Of a DNA stretch of 64,000 nucleotides, positions 13,401-21,879 are shown one piece after another. A program made the translations under genes and the position numbers. The notes beneath the pieces are model-generated. The model made no database searches, had not been told where the DNA came from, and saw only the letters and a program-made list of their open reading frames with translations. The DNA comes from Phytopythium helicoides (taxonomy: Eukaryota; Oomycota; Peronosporomycetes; Pythiales; Pythiaceae), in assembly GCA_024867545.1 (NCBI GenBank), contig JANFNE010000025.1:620001-684000 (forward strand). The letters run 5' to 3'. Every line of letters begins with the position of its first letter. The stretch's first letter is position 1.

Positions 13401-15165
13401 TTGACCGAGCAAACTCGTCTCCTGGAAGACTACTCTCGATCTGTCGGGAATGCGGCTCGAGTAGAAATTGTCTCATGGCGTACACTAGCGTTGACTGAAT
13501 GCCAGCATGTATTTCCTGTATCGTATTGGCATATTGTTCCAGATACGTTTGCTGAAGTGTGCCTGTCAGTATACGCAAATGCATAGCTGTGATTTGGAAA
13601 AATACTTGTCACGTACATTTGCCTGATTGAACTCGGCCAAGCTGAGACTGGGCCCTCGGAAGTCCCACTCGATCTGAGCAGTGTCCAAAGTGCGCAGCTG
13701 ATTTTTGATTGTCACTAGAGCACGGAACAAGGGTGGATGGGAGAAATATCCCTCGACCAGTAGATTCACGCGAGCAGCTTCCATCTTTGATGTTCGGACC
13801 CACTTCTTCCACGCAATGAACACCTTGCGGTAGCGGAAACTGTACATCCGAATTCAGATCATACAATCAAGGATTAGTGTTATGACATGTTTCCAAATGT
13901 AAAGACGTGATGTCAACGAACAGTTCAAAGGTTGGCTTGCCAGCGATCTCGTCGAAGTGCTTCCTTTGGATTTCCCACTCTGCAGTCGAGTGAAACGTAC
14001 CACTGCATATGTCATTTTTCGGGTAGAAGGTGAAACCAGATGCGCTTATTGTGTAGTAGTCCCACTTTACGCTGGTAGTTTCACCAGTAGCTTGGTTCGT
14101 TTCAAAAAGTGCGGTCTAGGTATGGATCAGCAAGTTGATTAGTGATAAAGACGCAGGCCTACAACGTATACGAATGTGCTCACTCTTGAAACTGTTACAA
14201 TGTCGTAAGGGTTGTATCGAAGACGAGGATTTAAGCATTGACGTGGGACAGCGTACACAAACGTGTTGCGATATTCGGTGCTCATGATGCTAGATAAGTT
14301 TAGTGCTACTTCAACAAGTGTCAGGCATACTTTCAGCGTCATTTAGTCAGAGTACGACTTACCGCTAGGGTGTAAATCCTGTCGGGGTTCTTCACTGTCA
14401 ACTACACGTACGTTGATGTGGGGATGGTGAATATTCGTAGAGCCGGCTGAGCATGGACGCTTGGCTGATCCTCGTGATATTGCTGAGAAGTATTTGCTGC
14501 AATTATTGCTGCTCTGCTGATAGGCGGGCTCTACGTTTCGCGTTGATACTGCAGCTGATGATGGCCGTTTCCTCGCTGCACTTACGTTAATTCTTGTGAC
14601 CATCTGCTGACTTGGCAGTACTGATAGCATTGTTGGTGGTGTAATTGAAGCAGATGTAGTTGGATCAGTCTTCATGATCGATTGCGCCGTAGCTGGTACT
14701 CCTTGGTTTGAAGGCTCGGTGGATTTAGTCTGGGCACGCTCTAGACGCTGTCTGCTCACGTGCCGGTTCCCTACCGTAGTAGTGGTCGTTAGATTATGAG
14801 TGTCTTTCGACGCTGACAAAGCTCCAACCAGTGTTACCAAGAGCTGCAGACTTGGGGCGCATTGGTGGCTTTAAGTTCGTATGCGCTATACTAGATATAC
14901 TAGAGGAACCCATCGAGCACGGGACCGCTGACCGTGGACTCTGAATTCGCTCTAATAGCTGCATCTGCGTCGTAGAGCGCGAGTTTAGAACTGTGGTGTG
15001 GCAACCAACATGAGTTTGCGTTAAGACCTGGATCGCGTTTGAGCTGTTGCCGCCAGTAGGATTTACTCTTGCTGCCACAAGGTCTGGTATCCCTGGGCTC
15101 CTCCCACTGGCTGCTGAGCGCGGCCGTAGAGTTGGCGGCCGGCCAAATTGCTCATGCTGTGGCAT
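1492..15165 (-). CDS. Divergent axonemal-type dynein heavy chain, multi-exon, degenerate motor, no AAA6/C-terminus (possible pseudogene)
   Basis: Domains in order on the minus strand: a disordered tail with RPxSA motifs (15165-14365), DHC_N1 tail (about 14290-11560), linker/DHC_N2 (about 11230-9460, with the linker signature RNPQMRERHW), degenerate AAA1 (about 9050-8350), AAA2 with an intact Walker A GTCGTGKT (about 7900-7925) and Walker B WIVFDGP, AAA3 with its P-loop Lys lost (GHDSSRRT), AAA4 (GSPESGRES), stalk coiled coils with a microtubule-binding domain (about 3110-2850), then AAA5 ending at a TGA at 1492. AAA6 and the C-terminal domain are absent. Introns with consistent phase: 9702-9784, 9956-10034, 10952-11017, 11258-11331, 11560-11633, 11883-11949, 13563-13616, and probably 8834-8998 and one near 14310-14363. 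Single surplus bases break the frame near 3060, 10295 and 10514; a change near 14800-14840 is unresolved. Family knowledge: AAA1 hydrolysis powers axonemal dyneins, so this copy is unlikely to be a normal motor. It may be a structural, DNHD1-like protein or a decaying gene. Confidence 0.8.
8834..8998 (-). other. Likely intron covering the former AAA1 P-loop region of the dynein gene
   Basis: The segment begins GTACAC, ends GTTAG, and has a perfect TACTAAC branch-like sequence 14 nt before its end. Splicing is phase 1 on both sides and joins ECNVQL to ATQVSTII. Read as protein with a shift of one base, the same DNA gives VPYGFNYVDPAQR, which resembles the conserved YGYEYLG block ahead of the AAA1 P-loop. 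A GPRDSGTNG string then appears in another frame at the spacing expected for GPAGTGKT. Either reading leaves AAA1 without a usable Walker A. Confidence 0.5.
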
Positions 15166-15170
15166 CGATG

Positions 15171-16263
15171 CTAACGAAGCGATCCCTCAGAATGGGCCAA
15201 AATGGGAGAGTCACGGTAAAGAGTCACTGCAATCGCGACCGTTTCGATATCTTACAGTGAATGGGCTACTTCGTTCATCTAGCACTCAAACGTTATGAGC
15301 ACAGAGTCTAGGCTGCTTTGCTTACGACCAGGGCATGGATTGTGTGAGCGAAGTAATTGGCGCTTTAACTCGTTCCGGTCGCTTTCGGAGATGCCACAGC
15401 CACGAGCATAAACTGCTGTGAGTGAGTGATTTATCGCCAGACTGGAGCGAATAGCTGCGAGTGATGGAGCTGCCAACCGATTGTTGGAAAAGTTGAGCCA
15501 ACATAGTCTTGTGGACAATTCTACAAGGTGCCCAAGCGCCATGTAGCCTTCTTTTCGCTGGAAAATAGACAGCATGTTGTTTGAGATGTCAATGGCCGTG
15601 AGCGTTGGATGAGCCGTCATAGCACCCAGAAGAATACGGCAACCTTCTGGCTGAAGGTCATTCTGAGAGACACTGCAAGATGACCAAGCAAAAAGTATAA
15701 GCTCACGGGCAGAGGGTAACTAACAGTAAGCGTATCCTGACGTACTTGATGTACCGCAAGGTTGAGCGTGGGCTCTGGATTCCCTTGGAAAGACTCATGA
15801 TTCCGCGGTGATCAGGTCGATACGGACTGCCGGTGAGATCGCACGCTTCGAGCTCGAGAAACTCCACACTGTTGTTAGTCACGAGCGCTTTTCCTAGTAT
15901 TCTCGCGCCATCAGGGCCAATTGAGTTTCGCGACAAACTACAACACATGCTAGTAAGCATAAGAGTTACAAGCAATCTTGTACGCGAGGGATCGTACCAT
16001 ATCCGAACCAAAGGTACGTTCAACCTCGAGGTAAAATCAGCGAGTCCCTCAAGAAGTAGTGGATGGACGCATGACTTCTCCATGTCAACCTCTAGAAACT
16101 CACAGCACTCTTTGCCTTGATCTTTCCTTTCACTTGGATTACTGCCGCACTTGAGGTTTCTAGTCCAGGGTATCAATTCCTTTGGAAGATCTCGACTCGT
16201 ATCTTTCTCGGAAGATTGGCTACCAGCTTCGTCAACGAGATGTGAATCACGCTTGAGTTCCAT
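15171..16263 (-). CDS. Leucine-rich-repeat protein, 4 exons, about 294 aa
   Basis: Model: exons 16263-15998, 15937-15746, 15672-15326 and 15250-15171, with introns of 60, 73 and 75 nt, all GT-AG and phase-consistent. The joins restore textbook ribonuclease-inhibitor-type LRRs, for example LSRNSIGPDGARILGKAL, INVSQNDLQPEGCRILLGAM and LNFSNNRLAAPSLAAIRSSL. About 90 charged, low-complexity residues precede the first repeat. The ATG at 16263 is chosen because the longer frame upstream lacks an ATG. LRR proteins of this type are scaffolds, some in axonemes; the adjacent dynein makes a flagellar role a reasonable inference. The last exon is less certain than the others. The stop lies 5 nt before the dynein ATG. 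Confidence 0.7.
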
Positions 16264-16365
16264 ACTCGACAGTTGCAAGCGGCACAATCTACTTGAAAAT
16301 AAAAATGCAATCTCGAGCCTATATTTGTAGTGTGCTCATACTGAAGTCCTATCTATCTATCTACT

Positions 16366-18105
16366 TTAGCAGCTAACTCCCGTTGCAATTGCCCAACATC
16401 GCGTTCGAGTGTAGAGAGTCATCGTGTTGGCGGTGATCGAGTATGCCAATAGTAGAACGGCAACAACAGAGATCGTAAGAGATCCGTTGTGAGCGTATCC
16501 ACCATGCTTGCGAAGCTGCTGGGTCTCGAGCCTCTGAGTTGGCAGAAATATGATAACGGCTGTTACCGCTCCAGCGGCGTTGATTGCCAAGTTGAACAGC
16601 ATCGTGCCTGCGACTTTCCACTCGTCCGCGAAATCAGATGATAGCACAGCATCCGAGTCGTAGAAATGGCTGCCACGAAAGAGTCCGCTGGATGCTGTGT
16701 CTTGGAACACCTTGATGATGAGCTGAACTGCCACAATGAGGCCTACCGTTGAGCCTTCCATGCCTTCATGCACCACTTCCGTAACTGGGATCACAATCGA
16801 GAGTCCTGCCAGCGCTTTTCCGATGTACGTCACGGCCATGACGATCCGATAGAAGCTGTGATCGCGAGCACCTTCAACGCCGGTAGTTAAAAGCACGACA
16901 AAAATCTGCGGCACGATAATCAACGCAGCGGCAACGAGAAACACAAACCGCCAGCTGTGGTTCATCCACCAGCGCTCCCACGTAATTAGAGTGATTGCCC
17001 CGATAGCAGCGGCGATTACACTGACGATAAAGTCGCTGTCACCAGTGGCGCCTGCCCAAGTGCTAATCACAAGATTGGGGTCGCGGAACTCGAGCCCAAC
17101 GAGCATGGTAAACAGGAAGAGAAACGAAAGTACCCGCAACACTGCGCGTTGGTTGACGATTTGCCACAGGAGCTGGATGCGCAGCAAAACTGGAACGTGA
17201 AGGCGCGTGACTTCTTCCACCACACGCGATCTTCGCCAGAAGCAAAATACGATTGGAACCAAAGCGAGAACCACGCTTGCAGCGATGAATAAGGCAGATG
17301 AAACAGGAACGGTACTGGAGAATTTTGAGCCAAAACCACTCGAGTCCGCGATGCCAAAACAGAAAAAGTTGGTGACAAACGTGCTGACTGCTTCGATCAC
17401 CAAATATGTCGTTTGAAGTACACCTCGAAGACGCAGGGAGTCGCACTGGGAGAGTTCAATTGTATGTGTAAGGGTGCTGAGCTGCATCAATGCGCCGCCG
17501 ACCGCTGCTATCATGGCAACGATGATGGAAATTGCCGCCGTTCCGCCTGAAATGTCCGTGTTGTTGCTCGATTCGAGCGAAAGGCTGATAAACGCGAGAG
17601 ATAGGAGGCCACAAAAAGCACAGCCCGCTCCTATCGCCCAGTAGGTTCTCCATCGCCTGTCCGCAGAGTTGGATGTCGGGTGCGAGTCTGCAATGAGCCC
17701 AATCGCCAGCGTGAACAGTGCCGTCGCAAGCTGCACTCCTCGCCTGGCAACCTGCGTGCTGTCTTCATTCAGACCGAGGAGTTCTCTCGCCATGAGTGGG
17801 AGCAAGATTTGCATCGAGATGGATGCCCACGTGGCGCTGAAGACCGCTGCGATCAGTCCAAAGCCCCTGGAGCTGAAAACGCTCGGGAGGTTTTCACCGA
17901 CTCGCAGTGTCTGGCTGCTCACATCGGTGAACCGCCAAGGCCCCGCGGCCGACACTCGCTGGATGCAGTAGACCTCCGGTTCGACGCTCGGCTCAAGGTC
18001 GTCGAGCGACAGCGGCAGGTCCGACTCGGAGATGCTGGCTGTGCCCCACCCTGGCGTGCTGCTCATGGCCAAAGTGGGAAATGCCCATGTGGGTGCGGGC
18101 GCCAT
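16366..18105 (-). CDS. 12-TM MFS-type transporter (BT1/folate-biopterin transporter-like), 579 aa
   Basis: A single exon encodes about 70 cytoplasmic N-terminal residues and then about twelve hydrophobic helices from GFGLIAAVFSATWASI onward. A central loop carries a basic cluster (FCFWRRSRVVEEVTRL). The half beginning VIPVTEVVHEGMEGSTVGLIV resembles the conserved PxGxEGTxxAL segment of BT1-type transporters, which is why I favour that branch, but substrate cannot be inferred. It should lie in the plasma or an organelle membrane. A second ATG 13 codons in (MSSTPGW) is an alternative start. No introns are needed. The gene is oriented as the LRR and dynein genes, with about 100 nt to the LRR start. 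Confidence 0.7.
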   Translation of the reverse strand: MAPAPTWAFPTLAMSSTPGWGTASISESDLPLSLDDLEPSVEPEVYCIQRVSAAGPWRFTDVSSQTLRVGENLPSVFSSRGFGLIAAVFSATWASISMQILLPLMARELLGLNEDSTQVARRGVQLATALFTLAIGLIADSHPTSNSADRRWRTYWAIGAGCAFCGLLSLAFISLSLESSNNTDISGGTAAISIIVAMIAAVGGALMQLSTLTHTIELSQCDSLRLRGVLQTTYLVIEAVSTFVTNFFCFGIADSSGFGSKFSSTVPVSSALFIAASVVLALVPIVFCFWRRSRVVEEVTRLHVPVLLRIQLLWQIVNQRAVLRVLSFLFLFTMLVGLEFRDPNLVISTWAGATGDSDFIVSVIAAAIGAITLITWERWWMNHSWRFVFLVAAALIIVPQIFVVLLTTGVEGARDHSFYRIVMAVTYIGKALAGLSIVIPVTEVVHEGMEGSTVGLIVAVQLIIKVFQDTASSGLFRGSHFYDSDAVLSSDFADEWKVAGTMLFNLAINAAGAVTAVIIFLPTQRLETQQLRKHGGYAHNGSLTISVVAVLLLAYSITANTMTLYTRTRCWAIATGVSC

Positions 18106-18640
18106 CGACTACTCGACGAGCATGAGGAGACCATGTCGCATGAAAGACGGAGTCGCCCCCACGTGGCGGCGCAGAGCGCGGCGCTCCTCGCCGAGCGTCA
18201 ATGACCGCCGGTCTGAGATCGACAGGCTGTGGCGGTGGGTCAAGGGCTAGAAATCGCGCCGAACGTCGAGCGTTCACGGACGAGAGGAGCCGTTCACCGG
18301 CGCGACGTGCAACGCTCGTGATCGATTGACGACACGTCTGCCCGCTTTGTTTGAACTTACACATGCAAATACGAGGGAGTCCATGCCGCCGCGGAGCGCA
18401 GCGTTGAAGGCTGTTGGCGTGCGTGGCGATCGGACGAGCGCAGAGCCAGGAGCCCAGACAACACGTCGTGGCTCCGGACAGTGAACTCAGTTTTCGGCGA
18501 GGCGGTCCTCCTCGCCTCGCCGATCGCCGTCCACACAAATACTTACTGGTGTTGAACGCGGATGGTGTCTTCCCGAGCGATGACGTGACACGGAGCATCG
18601 CCGTGGGAGGCCGCGTCAACAAATGTGGGGCGGACCTTGC
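18106..18640. other. Intergenic region between the MFS and TMEM198-like genes
   Basis: About 535 nt of mixed composition upstream of the MFS start and downstream of the TMEM198-like stop, both on the minus strand. Overlapping open frames have no recognisable content. No RNA gene, repeat or strong core-promoter match was seen. Confidence 0.35.
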
Positions 18641-19397
18641 TCATTTCTTGGCCGTCTTCTTGATCTGCACGAGCAGGCCGAGCACGAAGAGCGCGAGCAT
18701 GCCCACGAGGTAGCCCCACCAGGCCGAGGGGATGTCGTAGACCCAGTCGCCCGCGCTGTCCTTGTAGCGGTAGGACTCGAGGTCCGTCGTGGTGGGGAAG
18801 TCGCCGATGAAGTAGCCGAGGCCGTTGACGGCCAGCACGGAGCCCGCGAGCGCCGTGGCGACCACGATCGCCATCTTCTCGATCTTGAATGCGAGCACGC
18901 CGCAGATGAGTCCGAGCACGATGGCGAGCACGAGCAGTCCCGTGGTGGGGTCGTTCGGGTAGATGCGGTAGCCAAACGACGTGTTGATGAGCGTGGCGAG
19001 GAAGACGCCGCCGGCGGCGCCCACGAGGAAAATGCCGGCGTTGTAGATGGCGACGACGAGCGAGCCGACGACGAGTCCGCCGACGATGAAGGCGATCCAC
19101 CAGGCCGTGTCCTCGTACGACTTGCCGTCCACGATGTAGTGCACGATGGTCGAGAGCACGTAGCCGCCCACGAGGAACCCGCAGGCAAACATGGACGGCC
19201 GCAGCAGCCGGTAGCCGCACGAGGCCACGGCCAGCCCCACGCCGATGGCGATGGCCGCCGAGATGCCCGGGCCGACCTCAATGTCGCGCGCCGAGTCGAT
19301 CGCGTCGTCCGCCGTGTCGGCGTTGTCAGCGCGCGCCAGGCCGGCGGTGAGCGCCAGCAGCGCGACGGAGCAGCGGGGCGAGCGGCTTGGAGGCCAT
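18641..19397 (-). CDS. TMEM198-like (DUF4203) membrane protein with a one-base frame break in the signal peptide
   Basis: From about 19371 down the frame encodes a seven-helix protein with the family hallmarks also seen in five paralogues at 48-54 kb: GYRLLRPSMFACGFLVGG, GLGYFIGDFPTT, the block YDIPSAWWGYLVG near the C-terminus, and a basic end (QIKKTAKK). The expected signal peptide starts at the ATG at 19397 (MASKPLAPLL) but continues as VALLALTAGLARA only if one base in CTCCGTCGCG (19361-19370) is skipped. No plausible intron covers this. It may be an assembly error or an inactivated copy. TMEM198 proteins are multi-pass and poorly understood (vertebrate TMEM198 acts in Wnt/LRP6 signalling), so no function is assigned. 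Confidence 0.7.
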
Positions 19398-19891
19398 GAC
19401 GAGGCTTGCGGGCGTCAGGGCGGAAGCAGGAATGGCGCCATGAGGACCAGAAGGATCCGCTCTTTCTCCATGAGGAGCGCGGTAGGGACGGCGCGGTAAG
19501 TAGCGGCGGTGGTTCGGCGGTTTGACTTGGAATTTGTATGTGAGAGCGGGATTCACAGACTCCAGATGGAAATGGATGCAGTTCCACAGATGGGCGCGTA
19601 CGTCACTACTGCTTATGGAGCTGCTCGTCAATGGTGAGCTTTTCTACTGATAGCTGCGACTGACTGGGGGGAAAATCACAGAAAACGGATTTCCGCCGCG
19701 GTGTTCGCCTGGCTGGAGATGCAAGTCCGACGTGCTGCAGCTGCTGGCGTGGTGGCGTGCACCCAAGGTGATCCAGGATGCAGGTGTGCGGGATATTGCT
19801 GTGCAACCGGTGCGGCAGGATGGATTTTCATCTGTCGCAGCTGCAGCTTCAGGTGGGACAGCTTGCTGCTGCTGATCAAAGTTGACGAGCT
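19398..19891. other. Intergenic region, TMEM198-like promoter side
   Basis: About 490 nt between the TMEM198-like ATG and the stop codon of the SLC35F-like gene. It must hold the TMEM198-like promoter, but I see no clean Inr/FPR match and no repeat or RNA gene. Confidence 0.35.
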
Positions 19892-21269
19892 CTACACGAT
19901 TTTGGCCTCGACGGACGAGAGATGGTGCCCCACGTCGACCTTTGGCTTGGGCGAGCAGCACTCAAGCACGCCGAAGCCAGCCATGACCAGGAACGAGCCC
20001 AGCACGCACTCCCACGAAAACACCGTGCCGTTGATCACCATATCCCAGATCCCGGCCAGCGGGATTGTCAGCATGCAACCCACCGCGGTCTCCAGCGGCG
20101 TTGTCCAGCACAAAGCCAGTGAAAGCAGCAGCGTGTACGCTCCCGCAAGGGTCCCACTGAGTACCAGCATTGTGATGGCCTCACCGCCGACGGGCCACCC
20201 CAGCGGCTCGTGCAACGCCTCAATAGGGCACCAGGAGAACAGAAAACTGCCGAGGATCCAGAGTGGAATGCTCAGCAGGCCACAAAGCCCCGTGAGGATC
20301 AGCAGCGTCGACGTGTCTTCCAGCTCGTCGCCCAGCACGACGCAGAACGCGACCTCGTAAGCGCCGTAGATGGCCGCTGAGATGACAACAAGCACGCTCG
20401 CTAGCAGGCTGGACTCGCCGTCGTCGTTGTTGAGTGTGGACGGATCCAGCGGTGCGCTGCCGTCTTGGAACAGCGCGATGAGGGCGACACCCACAAACGA
20501 CATGAGCACCCCGGCAAGCTTTTGGTACGATGCTCGCTCACGCAGGAAGCAGATCGAGAAACAGTAGACGAAGAACGGCGAGCAGTTGAAGATGGCCGTG
20601 CTCGCCGCTACGCTCACGTTGGCTAGTGCCGCGTACCAAAAGTAGTCGGCGAAGCAGTAAAACGCGTTGAGGAAGGCCGCCATCGGCAGTAGCTTGCGCA
20701 GCGGAAGCACCGAGTGACGCTGTAGCAATGCGACAACGCTGAGCCCGTCTGTCTGCGCCAGTCTTCGTGTTTCAGGGTCGGCGAAGCGGTGGTAGAGGTA
20801 CACGATCGGCAACAGCAGCACCTGATCAAGATCCCACAACCAGTGAGCACGCAATCTCGTCGTCTGCAGATCAACACCTCACATACCGTGATGGTGTGGT
20901 CGAAGCCGACGATGAAGAAGGGCTTGTTGAATCGACTCGCCGCCTGGTGAGCGAAGTCAGCAACCACTGCTATCATTACGACCTCGACAAGGGCAAGCAG
21001 CAATACCTGCAGCGCTTGCGATGCCTCGGACTGGGCGACGGACACCCACAGCAGCACTGCATGGAGACACACCACATGAAGTCAGCACTACAGGAAACTC
21101 GCGTTCGTCAACTCCACGGACCGAAGATCGTGAGCAGCCCCAGCCTGCGCGTCCTTCCCGCCTGGCGCGCGCCCTCTGCCTTTGCGTCCCCCGAGGCGAG
21201 CAGCTTGGTGAGCTCCGAGGGCTCCACCTCTGCGCTCCACGCCGGCGCTACCTCGCTCGTCCGCGTCAT
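19892..21269 (-). CDS. SLC35F-like (EamA/DMT) transporter, copy 1, 4 exons, 394 aa
   Basis: Exons 21269-21122, 21056-21007, 20943-20887 and 20821-19892; the introns are 63-65 nt, GT-AG and phase-consistent. The protein has a short hydrophilic N-terminus and ten hydrophobic helices with the pattern of SLC35F3/F4/F5-type carriers: the block CFADYFWYAALANVSVAAS, then FNCSPFFVYCFSICFL, and a second half ending GIWDMVINGTVFSWECVLGS. Drug/metabolite-superfamily members move small metabolites across Golgi, vacuolar or plasma membranes; substrate is unknown here. Middle exons of 50 and 57 nt are identical in length in all four copies in this window, proving common descent. It is divergent from the TBC1D23-like gene. 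Confidence 0.85.
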
Positions 21270-21879
21270 TTTGCTGCTGCTCTATCGCCTGCTGCTGCTC
21301 TATCGGGCGCTGCTCTTTCAGCAGTGGAGCGGTGCCGCCCGCCTGGGGATTTCTCGACTGCGGGCGGCCGCTGGTCGGTGCCGTCGAGCAGCCGCCAGGA
21401 AGATCTACGGTAGCTGAGACTCTCTGTGCCAGCCACGTTACGTGGTAGCCATTGGGGCTTCTGACTCAGGAAAAATGGGTGACGCCCGGCGCGTCGACGG
21501 AGGTGTTGACTTGGCGTTTGTATGCTTGGTAGCCACAAAAGAGAAGGCGAGGTACAGATTTCTGTGGAATGGCTGCTTCTTGAACACGCCAAAAACGTTC
21601 TCTCATAGCGTTCGCATACATAATAGACGCTAAAACCAGATACACCTCTATAAACCAATACATTCCCTTTCACCAGTGCAATTATTTGTTCTCGCGAGCG
21701 TCACAATCGCGCATTTGCATCCCGTTTCCCTCCTCTCCCCCGCTCTCCCCGCGCCCTCCGTCCTGCTTCCCATCTCTTCCGCGTTCAATCCCACGAACCG
21801 GCGGGAGGGGTGGCACCCCCAGCCGTTTCCCCCCCTGAAGGAAGGCAGTCGAGGGAAAGACAAAGGAGACAGGCCGGCG
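21270..21879. other. Divergent promoter region between SLC35F copy 1 and the TBC1D23-like gene
   Basis: About 610 nt separate the two start codons. The right half (21690-21850) is a long C/T-rich leader ahead of the TBC gene. It stays open in the TBC frame but has no ATG. I see no RNA gene or repeat. Confidence 0.5.
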
